From NCBI GenBank assembly GCA_963575745.1, contig CAUYUJ010022059.1, positions 1,328,331-1,392,330 of the forward strand: a stretch of DNA of 64,000 nucleotides, given 5' to 3'. The stretch comes from Prorocentrum cordatum (lineage: Eukaryota; Sar; Dinophyceae; Prorocentrales; Prorocentraceae). This document shows positions 30,823 to 41,599 of this stretch, in pieces (positions within the stretch are counted from its first letter, which is position 1; each line of letters opens with the position of its first letter). The position numbers and the translations under genes are program-made. The notes beneath the pieces are model-generated. The model did not search any database. It saw nothing but the letters and a program-made list of their open reading frames with translations, and was not told where the DNA came from.

Positions 30823-31334
30823 TGCCCCCCCTCCGCCGCCCCCCATTCTGCCCCCAACCCCCCATCGTTACCATTACCCACCCCGTAACGGACATTACGG
30901 GCCCAAAATGACCAACTACCCCTGACAATGACACCCGGAGGATAATAACTTCGGGGCCCTGGGGGAAGAATAATCGGTTTGTCCTGGCAAGTCGACGACG
31001 ACAGGGGAAGCAGGAGGAGCAGGAGGGGCAGGGGTGGGAGCAGCAGGAGGAGCAGGAGCAGGGAGAGGAGGGGGAAGGAGGAGGGGGGGGAGCCGAACGT
31101 TCGTAAATTGCGAAAGCTGAAATGGTGAGAACCCCATTGCCATGCCACTTTTTTGATGATGTTGCTACCCAATATCAGAACATTTCAACTTCGATTCGTA
31201 ACTTTCCCCCGCGATGATAAGGATCGGCCTTGCCGCCCCCCTCTCCCGACTAACTCTGTCTTGGCCAGAGATACTCAACTCTCAATCGGAAGGGGGGGAT
31301 GATGTATTATCCAGGGCAGGCGGTTACAAAGACG
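30823..31334. other. Gene-less stretch with a purine-rich tract
   Basis: GGGGGCAGGAGGAGCAGG-like purine DNA spans about 31,000-31,095. The rest is non-coding with no recognisable element. Confidence 0.55.
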
Positions 31335-31560
31335 TTCTCTTTGCTGTTTCCGTCGCCGTTTGATTGCCCGTTCCGTCGCCATTTGTTTGCCGGTCCCGTC
31401 GTGCTTGCTTCGGTTATGATTATGGTTTCGGCTTCAATCCCAGAGCCATTTTCTTTGCTGTCGCCGGTCGCCGTCTTTTTACAGCTTCCATGTTCAAGAG
31501 ACACTTTTTCGAAAACGGTGAAAAAAAGGTACTGCCGTTTCTGGGGCCCACTAAGCTCCC
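31335..31560. mobile_element. MITE B, third copy (left end lost)
   Basis: Interior and right end align with 18,320-18,505: both share CCGTCGCCGTTT units, CAGCTTCCAT/TCGCTTCCAT, a GAAA-GGTGAAA stretch and a terminal CCGTTTCYGGGGCCCAC. The left inverted repeat is not visible, so it cannot move on its own. Confidence 0.65.
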
Positions 31561-32122
31561 GATCTCACTCCCTCTCGCCTTCGTCATCCTCGTCCTTCTC
31601 CTCACTTGCTCCTCCTCTGTCCCCCCTCCACTCTTTCCCTCCCTCCTCTTTCTCCTCCTTCTCCCTCTGTTGATCGAAACTGAAGCAGCCAGCCGCCCTG
31701 ACTTCTCGATGGCGCCAAGATATGAGCTGATAACCCCTCGTCTTCCCCAGCTAAGGGAATGCGAGGGGAGGCAAGAGGAGGGGGAGAATTACAGTCAGGA
31801 AAACGAAGCAGGGGATCGATGATGATGGGGATCCCACTTGGGAAGAGGACATATCGGTGGCGCGCAGAGGTGGGTGGCGCGAGGGGGGCAGTATTCTTAG
31901 AAACCCCCCGCCCTCCGAAAAGCCTTTTTGGAAGCCCCTTGGCCCGCCCGGGAAGCGCCCCGCCTCCTTCGAACGCTGCCCCCCCCCCCCCCTCTTGGGT
32001 TCCCCCCCCCGCGACTGCGCGCCGCTGAAGACTCGGGCAGGAGTGGGAGAAAAACAGTGGGGCCCGGCGCCGATTCAAGAAATTCGCGCGGAGCTCCGAC
32101 CTGGTATGTTTATGCCTAGACA
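31561..32122. other. Gene-less stretch
   Basis: Pyrimidine-rich DNA (31,570-31,670), purine-rich DNA and a C-run (31,980-31,992). No coding or mobile feature is supported. Confidence 0.5.
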
Positions 32123-32261
32123 AGCGCGTTCCACTACTCGCAAAGTAGCTACTCGCAAATCGCCTGGATCCGACGCGTGGTATTTACGATCCATTAGATA
32201 GAGGGAGATATGTTTTGTCGGACGCTTGCGAGTAGGCACTCTGCGAGTAGCGGAACGCGCT
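32123..32261. mobile_element. MITE D, 33-bp terminal inverted repeats
   Basis: Arms at 32,124-32,156 (GCGCGTTCCACTACTCGC...) and 32,228-32,260 are inverted and match at 29 of 33 positions. Each arm itself contains two CTACTCGC units. The centre is 71 bp without ORF. Target duplications could not be recognised. No second copy was seen in the window. Confidence 0.65.
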
Positions 32262-32677
32262 CGGTGAATGCCAGTTTTCTTCCTCGAAGGATCGACGATC
32301 CTCACAACGTGTGCTAGCGCCAACGTGTGCTTGCCCACCGAAGCCCTTCCATACAGCGCAGGCGGTGCAACGAATGGCGATACGGGCTGAGGCAACACAC
32401 ACACACACCACACACATACACACACACACACACTGGGACATCGCACACCCCGAGGATCATCGAAAGGAGGGCGCAAGCGGCTGGCAGCCAGAAGGATCTG
32501 AGAGCGCGCCTTGGGCGCGCCCCGCCGCACACGCGATGCGCGGCCGCGCGGCCGGGCCGCCGCGGCCACCCGCGGCGCCAGTGCCGGGGCGGGCCTCGGC
32601 CGCGAGGGGCGCGCTGGCAGTGACTCAGTGCTGACGAGGGCGTCGGGTGTTGGCAGAGGTGGCCCTGGCCAGAGGGG
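32262..32677. other. Gene-less stretch with a CA microsatellite
   Basis: A CACACA tract lies at 32,394-32,434. The remainder is GC-rich (GCGGCCGCGCGGCCG near 32,540) with no supported gene. Confidence 0.55.
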
Positions 32678-32830
32678 GCTTCAGCTTTCCGTTCGGCCCA
32701 TCCTGAGGGCCTCGTATCTTTTATTCGAATAGGGGATCGACTACATAATTGATTGACTCCAGAATTGATATCCCCGCCGAACCTACGAACAAATCGGTGT
32801 AATGTCCCGTAGATGTCCGGGGCTTCAGCT

Positions 32831-32974
32831 GAGGGCTCGACCTCAGCGGTGTTTTCGGTTTTCGTTGTGCTTTCGTTTTCCCCTCGTGTTGTCCTCGTTC
32901 CGCCTTGGCTGCAAAACGAGATCAAAACGAAAACGGTCCAAGAAAACGCTAAAACACCGTTTAGGTCGAGCCCT
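32831..32974. mobile_element. MITE E with 9-bp target duplication, inserted in a repeat
   Basis: A 144-bp element whose arms 32,832-32,855 (AGGGCTCGACCTCAGCGG...) and 32,951-32,974 are inverted and match at 22 of 24 positions. Perfect 9-bp direct repeats GCTTCAGCT flank it (32,822-32,830 and 32,975-32,983). The target is itself part of a repeat: an unfilled copy reading GGCTTCAGCTTTCCG sits at 32,678-32,692. The interior has GTTTTC/GAAAAC segments and no ORF. The duplication length (8-9 bp) fits hAT- or Mutator-type transposition. Confidence 0.75.
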
Positions 32975-32983
32975 GCTTCAGCT

Positions 32984-33739
32984 TTCCGCTCGGCCCATGG
33001 GCTCTGCCTCGTACCTTTCATGCAGCGCCATCGGCCTCAGACACGTGCGCACGTCGCAGGCACCGAGCAAACCTGGAAGGACGATTAGGCTGAACTACAG
33101 CAGGCGAGCCCGCATGCAGAACCTTGACTTGGAGAAAAGTGCACCTATGATGCCGTATGACCACGTGGGAGGGGGGCTCTGGAGGCCACAGGGGTCTCCC
33201 TGGGGAGCCTGGGGCGGCATGAAGCAGGACCACCTCTGACAACGTCCGCGCGAAGCTGCGGCTTCGGCTCGAACCCACAGCGCTGGGAGCTGGCCGCGTC
33301 AAGGGCACAGGGCGGAAAGGGGAGACGGCATCGGGCCGGATCGGGAGTCAGGGTACTGGATCGGTGCTGCCGATCTTGGCTTTCCAAATTTGCCCAGAGT
33401 GCAGCAAAGGCCAGGTACTAACTCAGTAGAACAGGCACGAAACCATGCTACACGTGCCATCAAATGCACTCACATGACAAATCTGATAATATATCGTGCC
33501 ATACATATGACTGTGTTGCTGCGACCAATGCTCCTACACGTAGAAATCTGAAACGCTACAACTTACTCACGGTCGAAGATGCCTGAGTCGAGTGTGTCCC
33601 GGGAGGGCCCAAGACGGCCGAAGATGGGCAAAGCCTCAAAAGGTCTCCGAAGAACCCTCCAGACGGGCCAAACTATGCCTAAGATAGCTGCAAGATGGAG
33701 CATTAGGCTCCCTCGAGAGCCTCAGGGGAAATAAAAACA
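32984..33739. other. Gene-less stretch
   Basis: The first 40 bases continue the repeat interrupted by MITE E. After that I see no gene, palindrome or tandem repeat that I can support. Confidence 0.5.
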
Positions 33740-33895
33740 TAAAGAAAGCGAGAGAGAGAGAGAGAAAGAGAGAAAGAGAGAGAGAGAGAGACAGAGACAG
33801 AGAGAACGATAAAGAGAGAGAGAGAGAGAGAAAAACAAACAGAGAGAGAGAGAGGAAGGGAGGGAGAGCGAGAGGAGGAGGGAGAGAGGGGGTGG
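33740..33895. repeat. (GA)n-rich microsatellite
   Basis: AGAGAGAG with AAAG and ACAG interruptions over 150 bp; minus-strand Ser/Leu-rich frames are artefacts of it. Confidence 0.9.
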
Positions 33896-34145
33896 CCGTG
33901 GGCTGTGTTGAAACCGTCTTGGAACCCAGCTCTGGCCATCTTGGACCACTATGGGGGCGCATTGGGCCTGTTGGACCCTCTGGAAGGCCTCAGGGGTCCT
34001 TGTCGGAGTCCCCTTGGGCTCAGATATGTGAAATGCCAAACTGCACGAGATTATCGTGAGTTTGGTTTTTCGGTGACCCTTTGTGGACCACCTTCGGGTT
34101 TCGGGCTTCTTGGATGTATGTCGGGGACGCGCAAGCATGGTTTAG

Positions 34146-34186
34146 CGATCCATGGATTTGGCGCGCGGTCGCTAAATCCATGGATC
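34146..34186. repeat. Inverted repeat around ATCCATGGAT
   Basis: The arms each contain CGATCCATGGATTT in opposite orientation, separated by GGCGCG. Surrounding DNA (33,896-34,520) has no supported gene. Confidence 0.7.
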
Positions 34187-34520
34187 GGGGGGAAATGCCC
34201 TCCTCCAAATGCGGCCAGTGCCGCCTCGTTCGGCGGCGGACATCCGCGATGTCCCATGGAAACAAGACCCGTCACTAATCCACGCCCCCTTTTGATCCAT
34301 GTTCGCGATCGCCGGAATATGATGGGGGGCGCCTTGGTCTCTCTTGGGGTCTCTTCGGGATCCCTTAGAGGGCCTTCGTACGGTGCGGCCTATTGGGTCT
34401 GGCTTGGGCTGCCTCGGCACGCCCTTGGGCCGCGCCCTGCCCTGGCCCGTCCTGGGTCCGTCTCGGGGACCCCTCCTGAGGGGTAACATTAGGGGGGGAC
34501 TGGCATAGGGGGGACAACCT

Positions 34521-34599
34521 CTGATACGATACAACAGGGTTGGACGCCAGTTTCGCCTTAAGCGAAGCGTCTGGTTGGGCCTCCCGACCAACTTTAAAC
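34521..34599 (+). repeat. 5' LTR remnant (3' end of the LTR)
   Basis: Starts CTGATACGATACAACAGGG and ends CGACCAACTTTAAAC; the same 80 bp recurs at 51,126-51,205 with few changes. Sequence upstream of it shows no match to the right LTR, so the left LTR is truncated or overwritten. Confidence 0.75.
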
Positions 34600-34600
34600 C

Positions 34601-34612
34601 TGGTAGCGGAGC
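34601..34612 (+). promoter_or_regulatory. Probable primer-binding site
   Basis: TGGTAGCGGAGC lies one base after the LTR end. It begins with TGG, the complement of a tRNA 3' CCA, and resembles the initiator-Met-tRNA sites (TGGTATCAGAGC) common in copia elements. No tRNA sequence was available to confirm pairing. Confidence 0.5.
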
Positions 34613-35035
34613 TGGCCGCTGGTGGTCATCTCTAGTTCTATTCCATGCTATCCACGGCATTACCTGGTGAACTACCGACATTGTGGAACATCAGGGCGAA
34701 GTGGCTCTAAGTGGAGGAGCTCTATACCATCGTAAGGACACTTGTATTGATGCCTCTGCTCACGCAGAGTTATCCCAACATCTCTTCGCTACTACACTCC
34801 TGAAGCCCACCCACCTACGCCAATGGGCAATTTCCTCGGAGACACTATGCATGGTAACGAGCGTTATGACATCGAGCCGCCTGCACCTCCTCGCAAGCTG
34901 ACGTCAACGTCACCTCCTGACTAACAACCACGTACAACCGACACCAACCTACGGGGCCACTGGATTGGCATCGCTATACTTGACCTCCTCTGGGTCGCCA
35001 TCGGATGCGCTGTTGGACATCTGCAGCGCGCTGCC

Positions 35036-35843
35036 GGTAACGTACCTTTCCGCGAGGTCGCTCGCGAGGTACATTCCTGGACCAACGTGGCCACAGGCAC
35101 TATGACCCCCTCCCAACAGGCCGCCGCTTTACAGCGTGGCCCTGGAGGTCTCGCAAGGACCATAGCCATGAGAGCCCCCCCACGTAATGATCAATTTTGG
35201 AGTGGACATTGGCGAACGCCGCGCCGATGGAGTCACCTGCACAACGCTCCTCCTCAGTAAGTTTGAGAACCTGGAAGAGGAACGACAACTTAATTCGGGG
35301 ACGGCTCTCCTTGACTTTCGCGCCCATGCGGGAGAACGGATCGACCAGGCGCTGGCCCGCTTCGAGATTGCGCGCTTCGGGGCTGACGCCGCGGGGTTCA
35401 ACGTCCCAAACTTTCACATCCTGACAGTCATACTCTTCAGAGCCATAGGCGACGGCACTTCACGCGCACAGCAACACCTGCAACCGCTGAAACACCAACC
35501 GCCAAGGACTCAGCAGCAGTTCGACTCCTCACTGGAGCGCACGAGGGCTTGCGCCCAAATTGCCGAGCGACCCCCGGGCAAAAGTGGTGGCGCATGTAGT
35601 CGCGGCCGCCGCGCTGCTGTCTTTCATAGTGGCACCCATGCGGGGCAACCTGCCAGCGCCGTCTGGAATGGCGATCCGCAACCGAACGAAGCCACCGCTG
35701 TATTAGGCCAGCAAGGTGGCCAGCCCATGGGGTCGCAAGACTCCTGGGCCCAATGTCAAAGCTGCTGCCTTCATAGGCTCGGCGGGGCAATCTGCGGAGT
35801 CCGACGTCGCCCCGGGCGCCGATATAGACACCTCGTCAGATAG
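35036..35843 (+). pseudogene. Copia-like gag, frameshifted
   Basis: A first frame gives NVPFREVAREVHSWTNV and MTPSQQAAALQRGPGGLARTIAM, typical of the N-terminal gag of dinoflagellate copia elements. Near 35,190 the frame changes to LLLSKFENLEEERQLNSGTALLDF, then GERIDQALARFEIARFGAD and LILFRAIGDG-type segments, followed by HLQPLKHQPPRTQQQFDSSL. These helices form the capsid domain that packages the element RNA. Two hairpin units (35,640 and 35,782) are inserted towards the end. Confidence 0.65.
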
Positions 35844-36091
35844 GAACTGGTAACTCGGATGATTCTGACATGCCCGTGCATCTCACTGAAGAGCAGCCAG
35901 TGGGCATCCCTGGGCCGCCAGGACATAAGCGCCGATGGAGACGTTTTATAATGGAAACAATTTCGAAGGGCACGACGCGCAAGTAGACGCGCGTTGAGAT
36001 CAAAGCGGCAAGGGTAGAGGCAAGGGTAAACGACGACGGCTACATGGTAGAGGCATGCTGACCTTCCTGGCCTCCCTTACGGGGCCACAGC

Positions 36092-37027
36092 ATGAAGGCA
36101 TCCTCCTGGGGAACGGTAGAGGCCGCGGGCGCACCCCAGAAAAAAAAAGGTAAGGGTCGCCGGGGAAACCCAAGGATGCCCAAGGAAAAACCATGGAATG
36201 TGACATCTGCCATCGCACCCAACATTGGAGTCGCGAGTGCCCCCGAGGCGACGGGGGGGGCAGGGGTCCGTCGATACGTTTGGCTAAAAGCCGATTCTGA
36301 CATTCAGTGCGTCGATTTCGGAACCCTTCTTGCCGAACCAGAGGGCAACCCCGCGGCCGCCGTCCACTTCGCGTCCGCGAGATACATGAGCGCGAGCGTG
36401 TCCCTCGAGAGGTGTGCCGAGGAGCTCTTCGAAGAGTTCTACGATGGCCGCAACGAGATCGACCTCGCAGTCTGGCTGGGCACCCCGATCGCGGGGCAAC
36501 CTGCGCACGTAGAGATCGTCGGAGAGCACCAGCCACCTGCCGACTCGTGCCGCGAGATGGCGGGGGCACCTGCACACTCCGAGGGGTGCGAGCCAGATAG
36601 TTCCGATGAGGGCGCGACGCCCGACGCGGAGGAGGGGCTTCACTTGGCGCACCGACCGCAAGTGATTGGGAACCCTGCGTGCAAGGTAACCCGCGATGAT
36701 GACCCCTTGCTGGGTAAACTGGTGACCATTCTGAGCGGGCCCAGTGCGAACTCGGGCGCGACGAAGGCCCTCGCTTCACCTTTGTGCAACATGACCGTTC
36801 TTCGAGCCGTCAGGCATGGAACAGCTTCGAGCGCACTAAAGATGACGATGAGGAGTAGGAAATTGAGAGCACATTCGCGCAGGCACTCGCGTGCGCGCTC
36901 AAGCGGCACGCCGCGCCCGCATCCACATGATCCGAGAGAACCGCCAAGAAGGCTTGGTCGCGGGGCAACCCACCTCGTGACGATGTGGGCTCAGACGAGC
37001 CCGAAGGCCAGCCTCGGTTCAGACTAA
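36092..37027 (+). pseudogene. Gag/pol spacer ORF overlapping a zinc knuckle
   Basis: An open frame of 311 codons with segments such as RYVWLKADSDIQCVDFGTLLAEPEGNPAAAVHFASARYM and an acidic region; it resembles no family I can name. It holds hairpin units at 36,491 and 36,560 in the Ala-Gly-x-Pro-Ala frame. In another frame of the same DNA (36,199-36,240) is a zinc knuckle C-D-I-C-H-R-T-Q-H-W-S-R-E-C, the C-x2-C-x4-H-x4-C pattern of nucleocapsids, so a frameshift lies between the knuckle and this ORF. Confidence 0.45.
36199..36240 (+). pseudogene. Copia-like gag zinc knuckle (CCHC)
   Basis: Codons for C-x2-C-x4-H-x4-C are complete, preceded by a Lys/Gly-rich basic run (near 36,140-36,190). 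Nucleocapsid knuckles bind the retroelement RNA. The frame ends about 10 codons later. Confidence 0.7.
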
Positions 37028-39340
37028 TTGGCGAACGAAGCGACGGGGTTGCTCGCCAACAGGTACCCCGCGACGACATGAGGCACTGGCGGGCACTGGG
37101 CTGGTCCGAGCATCAAGCCCGCCATTATTGGACATTGTGGTCTGCGCAGCGGGGCCCAAACATGCAAAAACCAACAAAATCCTCCGTTCCAGCGGAAGAA
37201 GCGGCACCAAGGCAGCTGAAACGCAAGAGAGGAAGGCCAACAACAGAGCCATCATTGCGGATCGGATGTCGCGCCGAGAGGTCTGTGGATGCGAGCACCT
37301 CGCGGGCCACAGACCGAAATGCCAGATGGGGCGCCCTTCAAGGAGCCCCGACTTCGAGAGGGCCACGCGGGTTTGGTCCCACGGGGGCGGCGAAGGTCGC
37401 AAGGTGGACCCAACCGGCAGCCCCAACCACGCGCACCTGTTCAAAGCTGACTACAAGCCGCTAGATGAGGTCCAGGCACAGATCGTCGAGAAGAGCTTGG
37501 ATGCCCCAGATGAGGATCGCCGGTTTAAAAGCGTTGCAATCGGGCACAGACATGATGCGCGAAGCGGTCCCCCCTGCGGGGGGCACCTGCTTCTTCTCGC
37601 GAAGGTGCCGATGAGGGCCAAGACAAGCGGGGTGCGCCAGCCGCGGCTGATCCAGAAGACGAGGCGTCCGGTCTCGCACAAGCTGTTGATCCCGCTGCGT
37701 CTGCGTCTGAATATGAATGCGAATCATATGCCGACGAAGGCACCGATGCAGATGTAGCCATCGATTCGCATGTCACGGAGGACGCGGTCATGAAAAACGG
37801 CGATGCAGCGTTGTATCGCAGCAGACGCATTGGATGGACAGTTGCTGCAATGCGCGGCAAGCTGCCCAATGGAAGATATACTTTGGATTCCAACAGAAAT
37901 ACCAAGATCGAGAATATGAGGGTCCATCGACGTGGACGGGGAGACTCCGCCAGACAGCCCCTCGCACAGGAGCGCGAGGAAACCTGCTGCGTCCGCTGGC
38001 GCGGGGAAACCCGCTGAGGAAGCAGACGAACTCTCGAGGCCCCAGAAGCGCTCTCCGAAGGCCGTAGATATATCTCAATCTTCAAGGTTGCCGAGGTCAC
38101 CCAGGTCGAAGATTGCGTTGTCGGGGGTCCCACGCAGGGCCAGATATGCGAATTAATTGAAATATGTCAGACATGTGTCAAACCTGTGTATATATAGAAT
38201 AACAATAAACAACATAAGCTGACAAGATTCTGTCTTTCCGCCACCTACATTACCAAACGCACATTGCCTTTTACCAACACCATCAGAATACGGAGAACGC
38301 GGTCGCGTTTCGTATTGCGCGAGCGTTTGAACTGGGCACGTGCGCGCGCCAGGACTGAGTTGCAGGAGTGATAGGCGCTCGCGCTGGACATTGCCGCGGT
38401 CGCTGCAGCGCCGTTGCCCGAGAATTCGGGCAGCGCCCGCTGTTTTCGTTGACGTCATGTCTTTGTCCTGCCCTGCAATGAACGAGAGACCGTCCGCGCC
38501 GAATCTTGCGCGACAGCGCAATGGCTCGCGCACTAGTGCCCCTGCCAAGGGGGCATGGTGGGCCGCGCGCCCCACGCGTGCCGCGGCGCGCGCTAGCCAC
38601 CCGTGGATCCGCACGCTCGCCTCAAAAGGCATCGCTGATTGGATCCACGGGGGGGGGGGGGTCGCAGTGGGCGCCAGCTGCCGCAGACGCGGGGCCGCCG
38701 CAGCGCGCGACAGGCCCGCGGCGCACAGAATTGCGCAGCGCGCGGATGCTCAAGCAGTAAGCAGTCCCCTCTCGCGGTTTCCATCGCGGGGCCATGCGCG
38801 CGAATGACATGTGTTCCTCGGCGCCCCCACTTCACCCCGCCCCCTCGCCATTTCGAACGGGCGAGGACCAGCGCGGGCACGCGCCGCTGTGCTGTTCGAC
38901 CGCCAGCCCGATGCTGAAACGCAACGTCACGACAGCGCGACCGATGCGACAAGCCCCGCAGAAACACGCGAATCCCCGCGAAGGCGCGCCCAACCTCGCG
39001 CGCGCCGAACCTGTCGCACCTGGCCGCGCCAAACCCGGACAGGCTCTGCGCAGCAGGGCCCCGAGAGGGCCCCGGGAGACTGGGGGCGGGCCCCCCCGCG
39101 GCCCCAGTATAGGGACACCCGCGAGAAGAAGAAGAAGAAGGACCCATCTGGGAAAGCGAGGTCACCGCCAAGCCCGCTGCTGCGTCGGCTTCTGCGGGGG
39201 CACCCGCTGTGCCTGCATATGCGGGGCAACCTGCTAACTTCCCTGAGATGGAGGAGAGGGGCAGGCTCTGCTGGGAAACGCTCGACACTCGGCACTCCAT
39301 ATCAGATGCCAGTTAACCCGTCATATACACGGTCGAGCCA
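37028..39340 (+). other. Unrecognised interior of the copia-like element, with hairpin units
   Basis: Open frames exist (for example 37,128-37,757 with an HLFKADYKPLDEVQAQIVEKSLDAP-like stretch) but I do not recognise a domain. Hairpin units occur near 37,576, 37,974, 38,001, 39,194 and 39,221. An AT-rich patch lies at about 38,150-38,230, and GC-rich DNA at 38,500-39,120 has no supported function. Confidence 0.4.
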
Positions 39341-39359
39341 TTGAGGACCCCCCTGGGGT

Positions 39360-40775
39360 TATCATTAGCGCCGCGCCACAATTAAATAATTCGGGGCGGG
39401 GCGGGGGCGGGGCGGGGGGGGGCGGCGTTCGCCGGGCGATATGATGAGCGCCGCGCATATGGAACGACAATAAAACCCCCCCGCGCCCGGGCTCGGGTGG
39501 CAGCCCAATTGGAACAAGAATGAGAATGCGAGCGGCACACGAGTAATGAGAATCACAATAAGAATGAGACTGCCACTAATTGGGATATTTTTTAATAAAA
39601 AAAAACATGAGAAGAAGGGTACTCATAACAGCGCCAACGGTAATACTAAGAAAAATCAGAATAAGAGCAATAATAAGGTTAATAATCGCAATCTTAATAA
39701 TAATAGCATGTCAAATATGTAGAATCATACTAACACGAATAAGAATGCGAATGCTAGCTGATACTGAGAATCAGAATGCGAAAATAAATAATACTAACAC
39801 TCAGAATAATAGTACGAAGGCTAGACATTTCTCTGGTTCTCTGCGCTATCCTTGTCCATTCCTACTTACATGACCACCCCCGTTGAACATTTGATCTCCC
39901 CGGCCGCCGCGCGGGGCGTCGCGCCCGAGGACGTCGCCCCCGCCGCGCCCCCGCCGCGCGCGGCGCGCAATCTGAGCACCGCGCCCGCGCAAACGAATGA
40001 CGACAGCTTGCCCAGAAAGAGAAGAAGCACACAAAGGCCAAGAGTGCTAATAATTCGACAAAAAAGAATAAGACTAAGAATAAGAACAAGAATGCGGATG
40101 AGAGTATGGATTATAATAAGAATGAAAATCCTAAAACAGACGGGCCCCCCTGCTCCTGCCCCCCCCTCCTTTTCTTCATGTTCTTCATCGTCCTTGTCCT
40201 ACGCGATGCCAATTGCCAGCCCTATTGAAACGTCGTTTCTCCCCGGCCGTCGCGCGGCGCGGCGCGCCCGAGGGCGTCGCCCCCGCCGCGCGCGGCGCGT
40301 TGTCTTGACGCCCGCGCCGCCTAAATTATTCGCCCCCCATCGCAGGCGCGGGCGGTTCCTTCCCATAGCTGTGCTCTCCGAAACGTGGGACTTAATTAAT
40401 GTTGATGTTGTTAGTGTTGGCGGTGTTGCTGGTGTTTTTGACGTTGATGTTGTTGTTCGCATTGATGTTACTGGCCTTGTTGTTCTGGATAGAATTCTCA
40501 TTGCTGGCGCGACGGTCGCCGTTCGCGCTGGCGCCGCGCCGGAAGGGGGTCTCGAGGTGGAGGGGCCAGGGGGGGTTATTCTGTTTAGATGGGAATGAAC
40601 ATAAGAATAAGAATAATAATGAACGAAATAGGCATAATAATAAGAATACGAAAGTTAAGAAGAATAATGTGAACCAAGTTCGCTTGCTTCGGCGAGCAGA
40701 CTCGTCTGCGTTCGCACGAAGGCGCGAGGTGCCAGAGCAGCGCTTCCGGGGCGCCCGGCGCGTTATACTTTCGCC
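39360..40775. repeat. Alternating AT-rich and CpG-rich islands
   Basis: AATAAG/AATGAG-type A-rich DNA (39,500-39,830; 40,020-40,140; 40,590-40,680) alternates with GCCGCGCGCGGCGCG-type DNA (39,900-39,980; 40,235-40,330). The two GC islands are related: both start CTCCCCGGCCG and share GAGG-CGTCGCCCCCGCC. Hydrophobic frames in GTT-rich 40,395-40,500 are artefacts. This looks like an insertion or locally amplified DNA inside the copia-like element. Confidence 0.6.
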
Positions 40776-40801
40776 GGGGGGGGGGGGGGGGGGGGGGGGG
40801 G
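40776..40801. repeat. Run of 26 consecutive G
   Basis: Perfect homopolymer; length may be unreliable from sequencing. It could form G-quadruplex structure. Confidence 0.85.
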
Positions 40802-41599
40802 CTTCATTACTTGATGCGGTTAATGGCGCCGCCGATGACGGCTCGCGCCGATGCAGAGCAACGCGGCGCCCAACTGCGGGCGCGGCAGCCCCGGCATGAT
40901 GTGCCCAAAATCACTGCACTCGCGGGTGACGGACCTGACAGAGGCAGGAGCACCACGCTATCACATACATGGGACTGGAGGCACGACTGGAGGCACATCC
41001 CAAGCATTCTGGCGTCCGTTTGTCGCGCTGAAGCCAAGAAACCCTCGAGGGTGACTGAGGCAGACAGATGATACGTGGATGCCCATATTTGCCTGGAGAT
41101 AAGCGCGCACATTCGGGCCAACGGGCGGACACCGAGTTGCTGATATGAGCCCCAAGAACCACGTGGTACTCCAGAACGGCGATCCGCCAACGATATCATT
41201 ATGACTTCGGGGGTGGGGGGTCGCATCCCGGTGAGCTCACTTGTCCAGCTCATTGGTATCAACGACAGCAGGGACGAACGCAAGCACTGCAGAGCTGGAC
41301 AAGTATGGGTCAATGATCTAAACACCGAAGCTCACCGGGGTAACCTGCAAATGTCTGTGCCGCGCGACTGGCGCGACGTCTATATGATCCCCCCACGCTG
41401 ACGGGATGGATCACTGCAGATGCACCCTTTAACCTGCGCGCGCCCATGCAGGTGAATCCAGCGGGGGTACCTGCAGATGGCTCCGATGGGTCCTGGGCAC
41501 AGGCCTAGAGCGCGGACGCGCCAGGCATCGCATCCAGCAGCGCAACGCCGAACGATGGGCTCTTCGCCGACGGCCCGTGGCGCACTCAAGCACAGCAAT

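Noticed and set aside
40399-40899. ORF with a hydrophobic N-terminus resembling a membrane segment
   Set aside because: The Leu/Val run comes from a GTT/TTG-rich repeat, not from a conserved protein.
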